Assembly: GCA_037954235.1 (NCBI GenBank)
Contig: JBBMOA010000021.1
Coordinates: forward strand, 20,827,125 to 20,891,124
Direction: 5' to 3'
DNA from: Aulostomus chinensis
Lineage: Eukaryota; Chordata; Actinopteri; Syngnathiformes; Aulostomidae
DNA length: 64,000 nucleotides
The position numbers and the translations under genes are program-made. Shown piece after piece: positions 11,230 to 23,667 of this stretch; within the stretch, counting starts at the first letter, position 1; each line of letters starts with the position of its first letter. A model generated the notes under the pieces. The model was not told where the DNA came from. It worked only from the letters and a program-made list of their open reading frames with translations, and searched no databases.

Positions 11230-12839
11230 TCTCTTCTAAAAATGAATTTGTTGGCAAACGGAATATAAAGTGGAAAAGATCTTTTCGTTTCTTTTGATCT
11301 TCCCGTAACGTCTATTTTCACTCACTTGTTCTCTCTTTAGTTCAACAGTTTCACACTCCTTCCTCAGTTCCTGAGTTGTTCTCGGAGAACCGGAGAGTGT
11401 TCCAAACTGCCAAAATCACCAGAGGAAAAAGAGAGAGCTAAACCCTCCGCGATAAAAACGTCCTGCTAATCTCCCCCTGGAACCACCAGAGAGGAGAGGA
11501 GAGCCTCCCCTCCCAGGGAAACAGGCGGATTATTTCCATGTGGAAGCACACGCCAAATGACACTCACCTGTCTTCAGCTGGTCCTCACGAGCGCCAACAG
11601 ACGGAGGCATTTCGCCTGCGAGCAGGTTGGAGCTGACGGTCGGCCGCAGCTGCGTTTCCTGTGTCTGCTGGCATTTATCAGCACGCGCAGGTAGATGCCA
11701 TTATTCGCAGCACGGATCTTATTCTGAAAGAGCAGCACCTGCCCAGGTGTGCGCCGGCTCTCACGCGCTCTTCTTCTTTTCTTGTCCTCAACTGCAGACG
11801 AGGACTTCAAATAAAGCAGCTGCTGCACACGTCCTCTCTGCAGCAGTTGGGGGTGAGAGAGGCGGGTGTGAGGTGTAGTGGTGACTGACTTCATAGACGC
11901 TGGGTGATTCATAAACCCTCACACATAAAGAACTGATTCCAGCTCCCTGATCCGAAGGACGCGGACGCCGGAGTCCCACTCTCTCTACGCCGGCCCTCCA
12001 GCTTTTCTTAGCTTATCTGCTTTATTATCAACTTTCTTTGCATTTGTGGATCAGCGACTGAAATCTAGTCCCAGCAAGCACAGAGGCGCCAGTCAGAGTA
12101 TATACAGCCCCAAATGAGTCAACATTAGCACGTTAGCCGGCTAGCACCACACAGGTGTAGCCTGAGACACTGTTTTCTTAGCATGACTATGAGTAACTCA
12201 AGTATAACTGCATGCTACCATGCTAACTATAAAATTTCTGTAGTTTGAAAGCTGCGATGATGTTTTTTTTTATGATTCAGCGAGATTATAAAAGGATCTT
12301 TCCATGAATCATTTCCATTTTCGGAGCAGTAACTCCAGTACCATTAGCTACTACCAGCAGCAGCTACGGTTAGCAGCAGTAGCATTCAAGGCAGACACAA
12401 GTAGAGGCTAAACTGCTAGTAGAAATGATTACTTAGGTTGAATGGAATTTTTAAAAAATGTAATATTGAAAGTTTCCCGTGCTCTTTTGTATTTGCTGGT
12501 CGTGTTTGCCGTGTCCACTAGAAGAGACCAGGTGACCCCCGTGAACACAAGCTGCTCACGCGACTCAACACATCCTCAGCACTCGCGCTTTAACCCCTGC
12601 AGACACAGGTGTGCAACAGAAATCAGCTTGTGGTTCAGATCTGTGGAATCACGGGTGTGATCCACCTGTGCAGGATCCAGTGATTCACCTGCCAGGTGAG
12701 AAGATGATGGGATGAAGAGAGAATAAGAGTGAATGACATCCACAGCCACTCAGCACTGGAGAGTCATGATGGAAAACAGACTGAATTTATTCATAGTGTT
12801 TGGAAAAATGAAAGCTGGTGGATGTGTGCGGGCGGGCAG

Positions 12840-12873
<34 letters not shown>

Positions 12874-13629
12874 ACTTGCTTCCAGCTTCTTCATTTCTCA
12901 TCCTCACAAACTTGGATAAAGAGTGGTAATCAGGTGAAGAGGCCGTTGACTCAGGTGAGGAGAAGCAAGTGGCGCGCCGCGGTCTCCCGTCAAGAAGGTC
13001 CCAGGAGGTGGAGTGATATGTCATCTTCCTGTCACACCTGAGAGGTGAACGGCAGCTCCTTGGTCACCTCAGAGCCACATGGAGACAGAGACACCAGAGG
13101 GGAAGATCCTCTCCTCTTCCTCCCTTCATCAGGGGAGGGAGGAAGAGACGTTAATCCATCTGTGGAGAAAAGAACGCGTTGGAGTCAGCAGGATGCTGGC
13201 GTGGTGAGGAGGCAGGCATGAGGAGGCCCTGCTCCACGTGGGGGGATCAAGATGGGCTAGTGAGTTATGGGGGGGCTGTGTTTCCCGTCTGGTGTGTCCA
13301 GCCTCAGAGGGGCGCGTCCCACCTGCGCTCTGCACAGCAGCAGAGAACACACTGACACAGCACAGTTCCACGTCTGAGGTTCGCTTCACTGCTTCGTTCT
13401 TCTGGGGGAACTTCATCTCCTCCTCTTTCTGCAGAAGGTTCCACTTCCTGGACGGCAGAAACGAGGGGTTTCAGGTCCTGCGAAGCTTTTAGAACCAAGC
13501 TCAGAGGAGATGGAGTCCGTCGGCGGTTCAGCCCTGTTGATCTAACGTCAATGACAAATGGGCGCCGCTGAGTGGAGGCGGTGACCCACAACATCCATAC
13601 AGCACCGCAGCACCTAAGGAGGGTCCAAC

Positions 13630-13631
<2 letters not shown>
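11230..13631. other. Gene-free stretch
   Basis: Unique sequence apart from the CA tract at 12840-12875. Open frames of up to about 110 codons at 11.6-11.9 kb overlap on both strands and resemble no family I recognise. Confidence 0.5.
12840..12875 (+). repeat. (CA)n microsatellite
   Basis: About 17 CA units, the last ones interrupted by CG. Confidence 0.92.

Positions 13632-13670
<39 letters not shown>
13632..13670 (+). repeat. (GT)n microsatellite
   Basis: About 19 uninterrupted GT units. Confidence 0.95.
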
Positions 13671-13672
<2 letters not shown>

Positions 13673-15770
13673 AGACAGCTCTAGGGGGGATGGCCGACCT
13701 GATGCTCCTCTGCTGATCTCATGTTTTTTCTTGAGTTCTTCATATGTAGTTTCCTTCTGATGACTCAGACGTCTCGTTTTGGAGAACCAGAAAGATCCCT
13801 GAGATGCCGGATCCCCGAATCATAATGACATCATCCGCTGTCTCTCGTACTTCAATTGGTTGATGCGGCAACAGTATGGACGCCAGTTTGAGGAGTCTTT
13901 CTCCTCTGATCGCGACATGAACGAGAATCTCTGGGTTCAACAGCTTCTTCTCCAACAACTTATTCTTTCCTCATTATAAAAGAACCAAACAACGTCCTCT
14001 GAGCTCTCCAAGCTATCGACAGGTTTCATCAAACACGGCGGTGCACAGGGGCCCACCCACTGTACAGCGGGAACACCTGAACGAGGAACTGTCGCTGCAC
14101 GTCACAAACCATCAGCTTGCTACATCTGAACAGTGTCCTAACTGCTCCGAGTCCCGACCTGTCACGGTGGTTACCGTGACAGCCATCAGCTGATGGAGTC
14201 AACAGCAGGATCATGGGGGCTCTGTGGAAGAGTGCCTGCCCCTTGTGGGAGTGGCCTATTCTAAACCAGTGTAAACATAGTTATCACTATTATATTCCAT
14301 GTCTATCTCAAAAAACTACATCCTCCACACTTCCCCTTCAACAAAAGTGCTGGTTTGAGCCCAAACCATCATCTCTCCATGGACAGGACCAGGTTTGGGT
14401 TCCTGGACCCGACCGGAACTTATCCTGGACACTGACACTTCATAAAACATCATTGTTTTTCTGTCACATCCATGAAACCAGAGAACTGACTCTGGACCAG
14501 TCAGAACAGATATTTCGGCGTTCTTTCCTTCCTCCGTCACCAGCGGGGCAGAAATGTGAGAGCAGAACAAAATCTCACGATCTGTCGGTGTAGTAAACAT
14601 TTGAGGCCGTGTTGTCTTGTGGCGACCAGGGTTACCGGAGGACAGGTTCACGTTTGGTAGAGAACCACAGCAGCCCTCGCAGTCGTCTGTGCAGGCACAG
14701 AAGCACATTTATCAAAACAGTGGTGGAACACCGGCAGCTGATGGCGAGAACCTGCACCGGCTTCCCTCTCCAGCTGGCTTGTGATCTGTCGCCACACGGT
14801 GTCTCTGTGGTGCAGCCGTGGGCGAGGCAGGACGGAGCGCGGCACCATTCAGGGGCCATCCGTCAAACAGGCACGGAAGGGGTTAAGTGTGATTTGGGAA
14901 TGGGATCCAGTTTCCCAGCCTCTCGCCTGTTCTTTTGTCCTGTTGCACTTCTTGCGGGTTGAAAAGTGGAGCCAGCACCTGTTAACATTCCTCACTGGTT
15001 GGGGAAGGAATAGAAACGCAGGAGAAAAAAGAAACTCTGCAGCAGGAACGCAAAGTAAATCACACGAGTTCCTCAAGTCCTAAACAGAAATGGTTAAAGG
15101 AATATCTCAAAAATCCCTCCCACGTACACAAATGATCAAATCTTAACATGAATACTATATTTAAAACATTTTATTGACTTAATTTTTGGAAATAAGTGAA
15201 GCATTGCAATGGGACTTCCATGTATCAGCTCACTTTTCCATTTAAGAGAATTTGCTGCATTTTCACAGGAAATCTCCGAGTCGGCAAGTTTAGTGTTGGA
15301 TCAGCCAAGCAGCTGTCGCTGGCCAATCACGGTTCAGGACTTGGACTGTCGAGACCTGTAAGAACTGCTGTTGAAAGTCACTCCAGAGCAGCTTGAGCTG
15401 GGTTGCATCAGCGTGCCGGTCCGGGCCGGGCTGCTCTGGGATGGCGAAGGTGGATCCTGGGTGTTGTTCTGCTGGGCCACAGCTGGGCCTGGCTGTGGGG
15501 AGACTGAGGTCATGATAATGGGGAGTCCACAGGGATGCAGGAGTGGAGGGATGAGGGAAGGGTGAGGAGCTGAAACCAGACCCCGGCGCTGTGCAGGCGG
15601 TGGCGAAGGTTAATGTGGAGCCACCTGCTGCACGCTCGCTGCACATCTGATAGTGTCACACAAACACACTCAGCGCAGGTCGGGTTTCGGCACTTTCCTT
15701 ACATTCTGCATTCTGTAACTGCGAATAAAGCAACTGACAATGTTTGGACCTGTGAGTGAAGTGTACAGGC

Positions 15771-15795
<25 letters not shown>
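15771..15795 (+). repeat. (GT)n microsatellite
   Basis: About 12 units followed by a short GA run. Confidence 0.9.
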
Positions 15796-15803
<8 letters not shown>

Positions 15804-15958
15804 GAAGGAAAGAGGCTGACGGTTACGGTGACTTAATACCACTTGATATTTCATGGCTGAGGGAATGTGCCGGCACTCCCTGCTTTATGGAGCTGGCCTG
15901 GATTATTTAGTTGGATGGAGTCCTGCCCAGAGGAACAGCTGAATGATGTCATGCATCA

Positions 15959-15959
<1 letters not shown>

Positions 15960-16001
<42 letters not shown>
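15960..16001 (+). repeat. (CA)n microsatellite
   Basis: About 21 uninterrupted CA units. Confidence 0.95.
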
Positions 16002-16002
<1 letters not shown>

Positions 16003-16138
16003 GAAGCTCTACCTCAGAGTTGAAGTGCTGCAGATTGCCGGAGTGTTGGGAACAGAGGGGTGTTGGGTAATTAGGAAGGTGAGCAGGGAAAAGGTGGATG
16101 GGGTCTGCTAATAAGAGCCTGGGTGGATTTCACCCAGC

Positions 16139-16163
16139 GGGGGGGGGGGGGGGGGGGGGGGGG
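16139..16163 (+). repeat. Poly-G run (25 G)
   Basis: Twenty-five consecutive G on the plus strand, the longest homopolymer seen in the window. Homopolymer length is error-prone in assemblies. Confidence 0.85.
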
Positions 16164-17233
16164 TGATGAGACGAGAGACGCTGGGGAGCAGATGTGTGTT
16201 CAGAGCGCCAGATGAAAGATGGAGGTGGGTGTTTTCAGGGGCTCTCAGCGCGCTGGTAAGCTGACCTCACAGGGCAGATGGTGCGTCTGCACACATGTGT
16301 GTGTTTGTTTGCGCATGCATCTGTGCAAATCAATGTCTGGCCTTACTCTTGATGGATACCCCCCCCCCCCCGGCTAGCGTGTTAGCTCGAGAGTCGCCCT
16401 CTCCTCTCCTTCATATAAGAGCCTAAATATGGAAGCAGTGATTGGAAATTGTTTAGACAACCTGAAATGGTTTATCCCGGGGCTGCACAGCTCGCAGATC
16501 AAAGCAGAGGAAACATGAATCATACAGAGTTTCTGTTCGGAAACAAACCCTTCGCCTTTCTTCCTCTGACATACAGAACGTTCTGGCACAAATACCAATG
16601 TTAGGGAAACAAAGAGAAGGCGCTAAAGACGGAGCGACGTGGCTGCACTGACTCTGTTGTTTGATCATCCTGTTTTTGACTCCATGTCGCCCGCAACTTC
16701 TCACATCGGTGGATCGTCCCTCATCAGGAGAAAAGTCTCATGAGATGGACCTCCTCCTCCTCCTCAGAGACCTCTTCTCTTTCTTTTTAAACTCTTCACC
16801 TCTGAGCCTCCTCCTTCCTTTCCTCCTTCCCCCCATCCTCTTCAAACCGACCCCCTCCTCAGCTCTCCAGGGGAGCAGCAGCTCTCAGGAGTTCACCGAT
16901 AACTGATCCACCATCTCAAGACCCTCTCTCTCTCTGTCTCTCCTGGGATGGACAGGAGGAGAAGCGCAGCGGGAAGCCTCGACAGATGCTGACTAAGCTT
17001 TCCTGCTCCTCTTCACCAAGTACAAGCTCTCTCTCTCTCTCTCCCCCCCCCCTCTCTCTGCTCCAAACACTCAGAGAACTGAGATTAAAGAAAGCATGAC
17101 CTTCTTCTCCTCTTTGATGTCTTTCTTCTCACGTCTCAGTCTTGTTGTTGATCTCACCGCGTCAGATCCAGGTGCCGCATCAGAGACACGCGGAAGAATG
17201 ACGATGGTGAGGAGAGTGAGAAGGTGTGAGTGT

Positions 17234-17237
<4 letters not shown>

Positions 17238-17308
<71 letters not shown>

Positions 17309-17329
17309 TGTGTGTGTGTGTGTGTGTGT
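17238..17329 (+). repeat. (GT)n microsatellite with GAGT interruptions
   Basis: About 92 bp of GT interrupted twice by GAGT, giving three sub-blocks. Confidence 0.95.
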
Positions 17330-17720
17330 CAGACATCTGCAGAGACACACGGATCTTTTGCTGTTTCCAAGTGTCACATTTCCAGCCTAAAGGAACCCAG
17401 GAAGTGATGTTTTCCGAGGAAGCGGCTTGGTTGCCTGGCGCTGTCCACGGGTCCCGTGCTTGCAGAGGTCCACTCCTCTGTGGGCTCAGCGGCTCATCAG
17501 GGACAGTGAGGTCAGGAGGAGGTTCCTCTCCAGACACCGAGCTGCCATGTTAGGAACCTCCTCTGTCAGACGTAGCACCCGCAGTCCTACATCGTAAAGG
17601 TCTGATCATTCATCTTTTGTAAGGTGGCGTGTCTCCAGGTTGGGAGGAGTTCTACCCGGGGCGTCACACTGAGGAGCACGAGCACAGCACTGATACTGGA
17701 GGAGGAGTTCACCCCGGGGA
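17330..17720. other. Short gene-free stretch
   Basis: Unique sequence of about 390 bp between two repeats. Nothing recognisable. Confidence 0.5.
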
Positions 17721-17977
17721 CAGCAGGACCAGCAGGACGAGGTAGACCAGCAGGAGGGGGTGGGCCAGCAGGACCAGCAGGAAGAGGTGGGCCAGCAGGA
17801 GGGGGTGGGCCAGCAGGACGAGGTGGACCAGCAGGACGAGGTGGGCCAGCAGGAGGGGGTGGGCCAGCAGGACCAGCAGGAAGAGGTGGGCCAGCAGGAG
17901 GGGGTGGGCCAGCAGGACGAGGTGGACCAGCAGGACGAGGTGGGCCAGCAGGACGAGGTGGGCCAGCAGGACCAGCA
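17721..17977 (+). repeat. 15-bp GC-rich minisatellite, collagen-like when read
   Basis: The 15-bp units are variants of GGCCAGCAGGACGAG and GGCCAGCAGGAGGGG, with occasional extra 9-bp GGACCAGCA pieces, arranged in a roughly 90-bp higher-order pattern that appears twice. Since all lengths are multiples of three, the plus strand reads as Gly-Pro-Ala-Gly repeats and the minus strand as Pro-Ala-Gly-Pro repeats. There is no regular Gly-X-Y period, flanking exon or signal peptide, and both strands are equally open, so I call it a minisatellite, not a collagen exon. Confidence 0.88.
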
Positions 17978-18391
17978 TCACGAGGGTGTTGACTGTGTTT
18001 GATCACTGGTCTCCATCGCCTCCGTTGTTGCAGCTGCTTCTCCCCCCCCCCAGCAGCTGAGTCACCGGTTCCAGGGAAGTGAAGCTGCTCTGATGTCATC
18101 GTGACAGACGGTAAATGCAGCAGGGGGGCGTCAGACCTCCAACACTTCACTGTGGGCTGTCAGAGGTGCAAGGTGATGTCAGCGTGTGACATCACCACGC
18201 ATGCACATCCTCCAGCGCGTGACGCAAGAATGATCACCCCACCTCCCGCAAACACATGATGAGAACCTCCTACTGGTGTCTTGATCATCGCACCCTCCCA
18301 CACGGTGTTTGAACCTCCTCAGGTCACAGCTGCTGAGCCTGGGATCAGTTCTGGTTATTGTAGTCATGTGACCTAGGCTGTTACCATGGTG
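17978..18391. other. Gene-free stretch downstream of the exon-like segment
   Basis: Unique sequence. If the segment at 18392-18623 is a terminal exon, this would be its 3' flank. I see no AATAAA signal on the minus strand close to its stop codon. Confidence 0.4.
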
Positions 18392-18623
18392 CTACAACTT
18401 CCTGTCCACAGCATCATAGACATAATCTCCTGTGTATGTAATGTTTTGAACTGGATAATCCCGCCCAGCAAAGGTGGCGGACTCCTTCTCAATGAGCTCG
18501 TACCTCCGTCCATCACGTCTGGCTAAGGTGCAACTGGCGTAGCGGCAGAGCGCCGGCAGGTGACAGGTGTGTTCCTGGGCAGGTGGAGTCATCAATGTGG
18601 GAATGAGACAGAACTCTTTCACA
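18392..18623 (-). other. Unidentified exon-like open segment (minus strand)
   Basis: On the minus strand a good splice acceptor (TTTTGTCTTCAG) is followed by 76 open codons ending in TAG. The translation has mixed, protein-like composition with four cysteines in its first half (one near FCLIP, one in HTCHL, then CRYASC) and a charged second half ending near DYVYDAVDRKL. It reads more like a true exon than the low-complexity frames elsewhere in the desert. I do not recognise the family, I see no convincing upstream partner exon, and no polyadenylation signal follows. It could be the last exon of an unknown gene, a decayed pseudogene exon, or chance. I assign no function. Confidence 0.25.
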
Positions 18624-19455
18624 CTGAAGACAAAAGCCAGATGTTAGCGGGTTCTTGTGCACTATGGACCTCCTCCTCGCCGCCCTCGGTACCCGGCGTG
18701 CTCCTACTGGAACACTGCAGTCTTTGGATGATTGACAGCCATCAGCAGTACACAATAGATGTCAGGAGCTAGCAGGTCTAAAAAGCCCTCAGGTGTTGCT
18801 GCCTGTCTGTAAGACTAAACTGAGGGTTAAAAAAATCCAATTGTGCACCGAACATGTCATGAATGAGGGCCGGTGTCAGCAGTGAGCGCTGATGCTGCTG
18901 GGGCAGAGATCCAGATGTTCATCTGAGGATCCCAAAGGAGCAGCAGGACCGGCGCAGCGTCTTCAATGGTGATGATGTGTCATGTCACCTGGAGTAAATC
19001 ACAGCTTGTTGTCCCCCACTGAAGCGACAATCGATGAAGTGGTCTGACGTTACGCAGAGGGGGCAGGGGGGCGAGGGGGGGGTGATGCCGCCACCAGCCA
19101 GGAAGTCAGAAATATACCATCAAAGAAACTGCAGGTTAGAGACAGTAATCCCACCAGCAGGTACACCAGTGGCGTCTCCCTGCAAGCTGAAGGTCTTCAC
19201 GTTGGTGACATCACCCAGTGAGGGGAGGGGGCAGGTGAGGGGAGTGGTCTGATTTACAGACATGCCTGTGTGTCACGGTAAACACGCCTCTGTGGTCATT
19301 TCATGGTCACTTGAACAAACGGGACAGATTTCGTGGCCGATTGTGTGTCAAGCAGGTTTGTCTCCAAGCGGCTTAGCGGGACAAGAATTCCTCCTTTGTG
19401 TCCCGACAGCCTCACAGGCAGGCCCTGACCTGGGGACAGGTGTCCAGACCCCCTC
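18624..19455. other. Gene-free stretch
   Basis: Unique sequence with no recognised exon. It was searched on the minus strand for a partner exon to the 18.4-18.6-kb segment without a convincing hit. Confidence 0.45.
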
Positions 19456-19489
<34 letters not shown>

Positions 19490-19560
19490 GGGATGCTAAC
19501 ACACACGGACATACACACACACACACAGGAACACACACACATACAGGGACACACACACAG
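19456..19560 (+). repeat. (CA)n-rich tract
   Basis: Sixteen CA units, then interrupted CA with GGGA and GGACA inserts. It faces a GT array about 90 bp downstream. Confidence 0.9.
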
Positions 19561-19646
19561 AGGTTCTCAGGTTGCTCTGAAATGGGAGACTGACAAAAGA
19601 TCTATCAACAGAAAAATCACAGTAATGACATTCTTAACTCTCTGGA

Positions 19647-19900
19647 GTGTGTGTGTGTGTGTGTGTGCGTTTTGTGTGTGTGTGTGTGTGTGTGCATTTT
19701 GGGTGTGTGTGTATGTATGGGTGCGTGCGCGTGTGTGTGTGTGTATGGGTGTATGCGTGTGTGTGTGCATGTATGTATGGGTGCGTGCGCGTGTGTGTAT
19801 GGGTGTGTGTGTGTGCGTGTGTGTATGGGTGTGTGTGTGTGTGTGTATGGGTGTGTGTGTGTGTGTGTGTGTGTGTATGGGTGCGTGCGCGTGTGTGTAT
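19647..19900 (+). repeat. (GT)n-rich array with GTATGGGTG inserts
   Basis: About 250 bp of GT with repeated GTATGGGTGCGTGCGCG-type interruptions. The plus strand is GT-rich, opposite to the CA tract just upstream. Confidence 0.92.
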
Positions 19901-21847
19901 ATTTGCAAATTGCAGGCGGGGCAGCCCCCCAGCCCCCCAGCCACTCTGCAGCTTGAGCCTCGCCTCATTTGCTCCACGGTGACGGGGTGATTAAATATTT
20001 AAAGTATGGCGTCCTTCCCTGGCATCAGGTGTAACTCACTCCTGTAATCTCCCTCCGCCCGGCGCTCGCCGCCGTAATTACAGCTCTGTTGTTTATGTTC
20101 TGACGTGGGTCACTCGTCGCTGCGAGCTTGTTAGCGTCCGCTCACGGGAGACTGGCACCGTTTTGCTTGAGATGAGATAATCTGGAGTTTATCGGTGGCG
20201 GAGCGGTAATTCAGCTTCATGGATGGAGTTCTGATGCTGAGGGGCGCCTCACCTGTTTTAACCTCAGTCTGCCTCACGTCTTGATAAATTCCATGGAAGT
20301 GATTCCAATCATGTTCTATCAACACTCGATTTTTCTTTGACAGCTGTGCTCCCAGTTAGACTTCATGAGGAGTTTGTTTCATTCTGTAAATGAATCGTCC
20401 ACTTTGACCTCTGCTGTCAGGCGACCACGAGAGCTCTGGACGGAGCCTTTTAATGAAATGTGTTATTCTAATTATTATTGTTGTTGCTTTTACAAGGTCT
20501 GCAGCCGCCTGAGCTATTATTTCACAGCCTGGCATCAAAATATCGCTCTTCTTCTTCTTCTTCTTCTTCGTGGCTTGTCGCTGATCCATGAAGCTGCAGC
20601 GAAACGTTAAGAGTCACCTGGTTGATTTGAAAGTGGCGTCAGAATATCTCACGATCAAAAATACCTCGATTTCCTGGTTTTGTTCTCTGACGTGTTTCAA
20701 AGCAGGATGGAGAAGCAGGTGAGCGTTTGCAGTACAAACGCTTTACGAGAGCTGGTGTTATTAGAAAAGTATCTGGAAAACTTGGTGACCCAGGTGAGAC
20801 GCAGTGTTACATAAAAGTACTTCCCCAAAGTTCTGCAGTGTTCTGCGACGCCTGGAGAACAGCCTCCTTTAATCTTTGAAAACAATCCACTTGCAGCTGG
20901 GAAGCACACCCTAAGAGCCTTTGGAGGAACAATAGATGGCAGTGTTAGGCACCTCCGAAAGCCCGAGCCTAAGCTGCGCTCAACAGACAATTCAGAAGCC
21001 ATAAGAAAGTCACAGTGGGCGGCTGGTGGAACATCAAAGCGTACAGCACACATACACTGAGAGGATACATGCCTAAATGTCTGCTTTGTATAAGAAGTGA
21101 ATAGTGACTTTAATCCATTTAGGTGCATACCTCCTCCAAAAAGATCCTTGAATGTGAGATGAGTAATAAAGCAAAGGAGGCACATGCTTTACCTTAATCC
21201 CACACACTCTCATTTTTGTCACTAATCTGACAGATTTACACCCTTTTATTACCTGAATATTCCGCCCTCTACATCTTTTACCTCCTGGGGAATCCTGTTT
21301 GGGAATGTTGAAGTTAGAGGAGCATTTCTTCATGCTTCCTGAGAAGGTGTTATCTCAGACAACAGATGAATGGAGTCTGTGGCGAAAGGTGAACCGCTTC
21401 CCCCAGTCAGGGGAGCAGAGGCCGTTTAACTCTCACGCGCTAATCCAGCCCTGAAATAAAGTTTCCTGGATGCAGTTATTACTCCTTCAGGACTTAGAGC
21501 ACAAGCCCTGATCATCCTTCACAGGGTTATTTGTGTCACCGAGGGGACGTGACAGCAGAGAGCTGCTAATGCTAATGACCCACAAAGCTAACGTCCCCTT
21601 CAGACGATCCGTGCGCTGGGAAGCCTGAAGGTCCACGTGCTCTGAGGGTGTAGCGCTGAATCCTGGAGCCTCCCAGGGCCCTGATTGTGAAACAAACTTT
21701 AATTCCAGGAGATTTGAGGGTCCCCCCCCCCACCCCACCCCACCCCACCCCCCGGTTCTGACAACTTTGTTTAGGGATATTTGTGAGTTTTGGGCTCATG
21801 ATGTAATCAAATAAACAAACTCCCTGTTTCCACAGCAGAGAGAAGGA

Positions 21848-21852
<5 letters not shown>
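19901..21852. other. Gene-free stretch
   Basis: Unique sequence with a (CTT)n run near 20549-20570 and a C-rich (CCCCA)n patch at 21721-21753. A minus-strand frame of 162 codons (20697-21185) has no recognisable domain. No exon called. Confidence 0.5.

Positions 21853-21905
<53 letters not shown>
21853..21905 (+). repeat. (GT)n microsatellite
   Basis: About 26 uninterrupted GT units. Confidence 0.95.
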
Positions 21906-21906
<1 letters not shown>

Positions 21907-22645
21907 TTGAGTGACCTGCTGGGCTGGGTGAGGGTCCTGATGCCCATCATGTGACCTGGTGTCCCATGTGTGAAGGTTCTCATTCACAAACTTGACTTGA
22001 GTCGGCGGATGAGCAGGTCTGACTGGTGTGCCTGGCTCTTCCTGCGGGAACAATGAAGCAACTTCCTGTAAATGTTGTAGTTCTAGCCTCATTTTTCTGC
22101 AGAGCCTCAGATGCTCTTGGTTTTGCGCTCACATGTGCTCCGGAGGCTGAAAGAGAATCTCTGAGGGTGGATGAGTGGGTGGAGGTGAGTTTGTGTGAAA
22201 CGACTGTGGGAGAGGTGCTTGTTTCCCACAAGTCTTCAGGGGATCCCCCTCTCCTCTCTTCTGTAAACCAGCATCTCCGCAGCGCTGATGGACGTCTCTG
22301 TTTGGCAGGTGCTCGTATACTTGGCGCCTACTGTTGCCCGCAGCGATGAGGCTGTCAGGGCAGAATGCCTTCCAAGAGTGCAGGGGAACATAATATTTCA
22401 CATTATCGCAGAACAATAGGTCATTTTCTGCTCGCTGCGGGCCAGAGAGGCTGATCAGGGGCTGCCAAGCTCCAGGAAGGAAGCACAGACTTGAGGAGAG
22501 GTTGGCGTCTGAGAGGTGGGGTGGGGGCGGGGGTGGGGGCGCTGAGGTGGGTGGCTCCAGAGTGGGTGCAGGCTGAACGAAACCACAGAATAGGCAGCAC
22601 GAAGCCAGAGAGTGTTGCAGGTACGGACACAGTGACATCAAACAA

Positions 22646-22646
<1 letters not shown>

Positions 22647-22687
<41 letters not shown>
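22647..22687 (+). repeat. (CA)n microsatellite
   Basis: About 20 CA units with one TATA interruption. Confidence 0.92.
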
Positions 22688-23640
22688 GTTCGTGCTCTTA
22701 GAGTGACAGCATGTTAACGCTAGCCCTGCACACGCTGATAAAGATGTTGCAGTCACTTCTGGAGCTTGTTGATAAATCACATGTTTCAGCAACACTGAGA
22801 TTACATGGAGGACAGCGGGGGGGTCAGCGGGGTCACCGGCTCGCCCTGCTCTCCACCCGGATCCTTTCAGCTGTTTGTCTCAGGCGCCAAACGCTTCGCA
22901 ACCTCTGGAAATACCTTTTCACTGACTGCTCCTCTCCCCCTCTGACTCCTTTCTTTGGGTTGCGTAACGGCTCTTGTGTTGTATTATTGAAACGTTTGGC
23001 TCTGATTAGAGCAGCAGATGAAACGGCTAAATGCTAATGTGTGATTTCCCAGGGGGCCGCTGGCTTCACGGGCTGCAGGTGTTTGCAGGGGGGAGGAAGG
23101 GGGGAGGGGGAGGAGGAGGAGGGCTTTTAAAGCACATCAATGCCAATTACACCTGCCATTGTTTGTGCTCTCTATTCATCATCAGGGCAGGTAAGCACGC
23201 CAGGCTTGGCTGCGTTGAGGGGCAGGAGGGGCCTCCTCAGCTCCAGGACGGTGGAGTCGAAGTCCTCCACCCCGGCCTGGGAGGTGGGTGAGCTGTTAAA
23301 ATCAGTCAGGCATTAAATATGAGAAGTGTTGGGAACAGCGGCGCCCCTCCTCAGCTCCGCTCTGGCCAACAACACGGCATCGATTATCCTGATGTACACA
23401 GGCACTCCCACGCATCAGCCCCAGGTCAAAGATCTGTTACTTTCTCCTCAGTAAGTTCTGGGAGACCAGGAGAGCAGGAGAACCGCTGGCGGACTCTCAG
23501 CTGGCCTCAGGATCCCTCTCAGGGTCCGGCTGAGTAACTCTCTTTTACTGTCCTGTGTCACCCGGACACTCCTCTGTCCATGTCTCCATCTCAGTCCTTC
23601 GGGGCCGGACTGCTCTGTCATCTCGCTGTGCTGAGCAGCT

Positions 23641-23667
23641 GGGCGGCGGCGGCGGCGGCGGCGGCGC
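23641..23667 (+). repeat. (GGC)n trinucleotide repeat
   Basis: Eight GGC/GCG units inside a locally CpG-richer patch at about 23560-23680. No start codon or exon context links it to a gene. Confidence 0.85.

Larger units (their letters stand above)
13671..17237. other. Gene-free stretch with simple repeats
   Basis: Between the listed microsatellites the sequence is unique. A minus-strand open frame of 130 codons (14316-14708) and opposing plus-strand frames cover the same DNA, and none shows a recognisable domain. A polypyrimidine patch sits at about 17028-17058. Confidence 0.5.

Noticed and set aside
9942..11321. Many long His/Thr and Cys/Val frames
   Set aside because: Artefacts of the CA/GATA repeat, which has almost no stop codons in most frames. 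Periodic low-complexity text with no start or splice context.
14316..14708. Minus-strand 130-codon frame
   Set aside because: No domain, no exon borders, and overlapping plus-strand frames of similar length.
17587..18150. Collagen- or proline-rich protein on either strand
   Set aside because: Both strands are open only because the 15-bp repeat is in register with codons. No regular Gly-X-Y, no signal peptide and no neighbouring exons.
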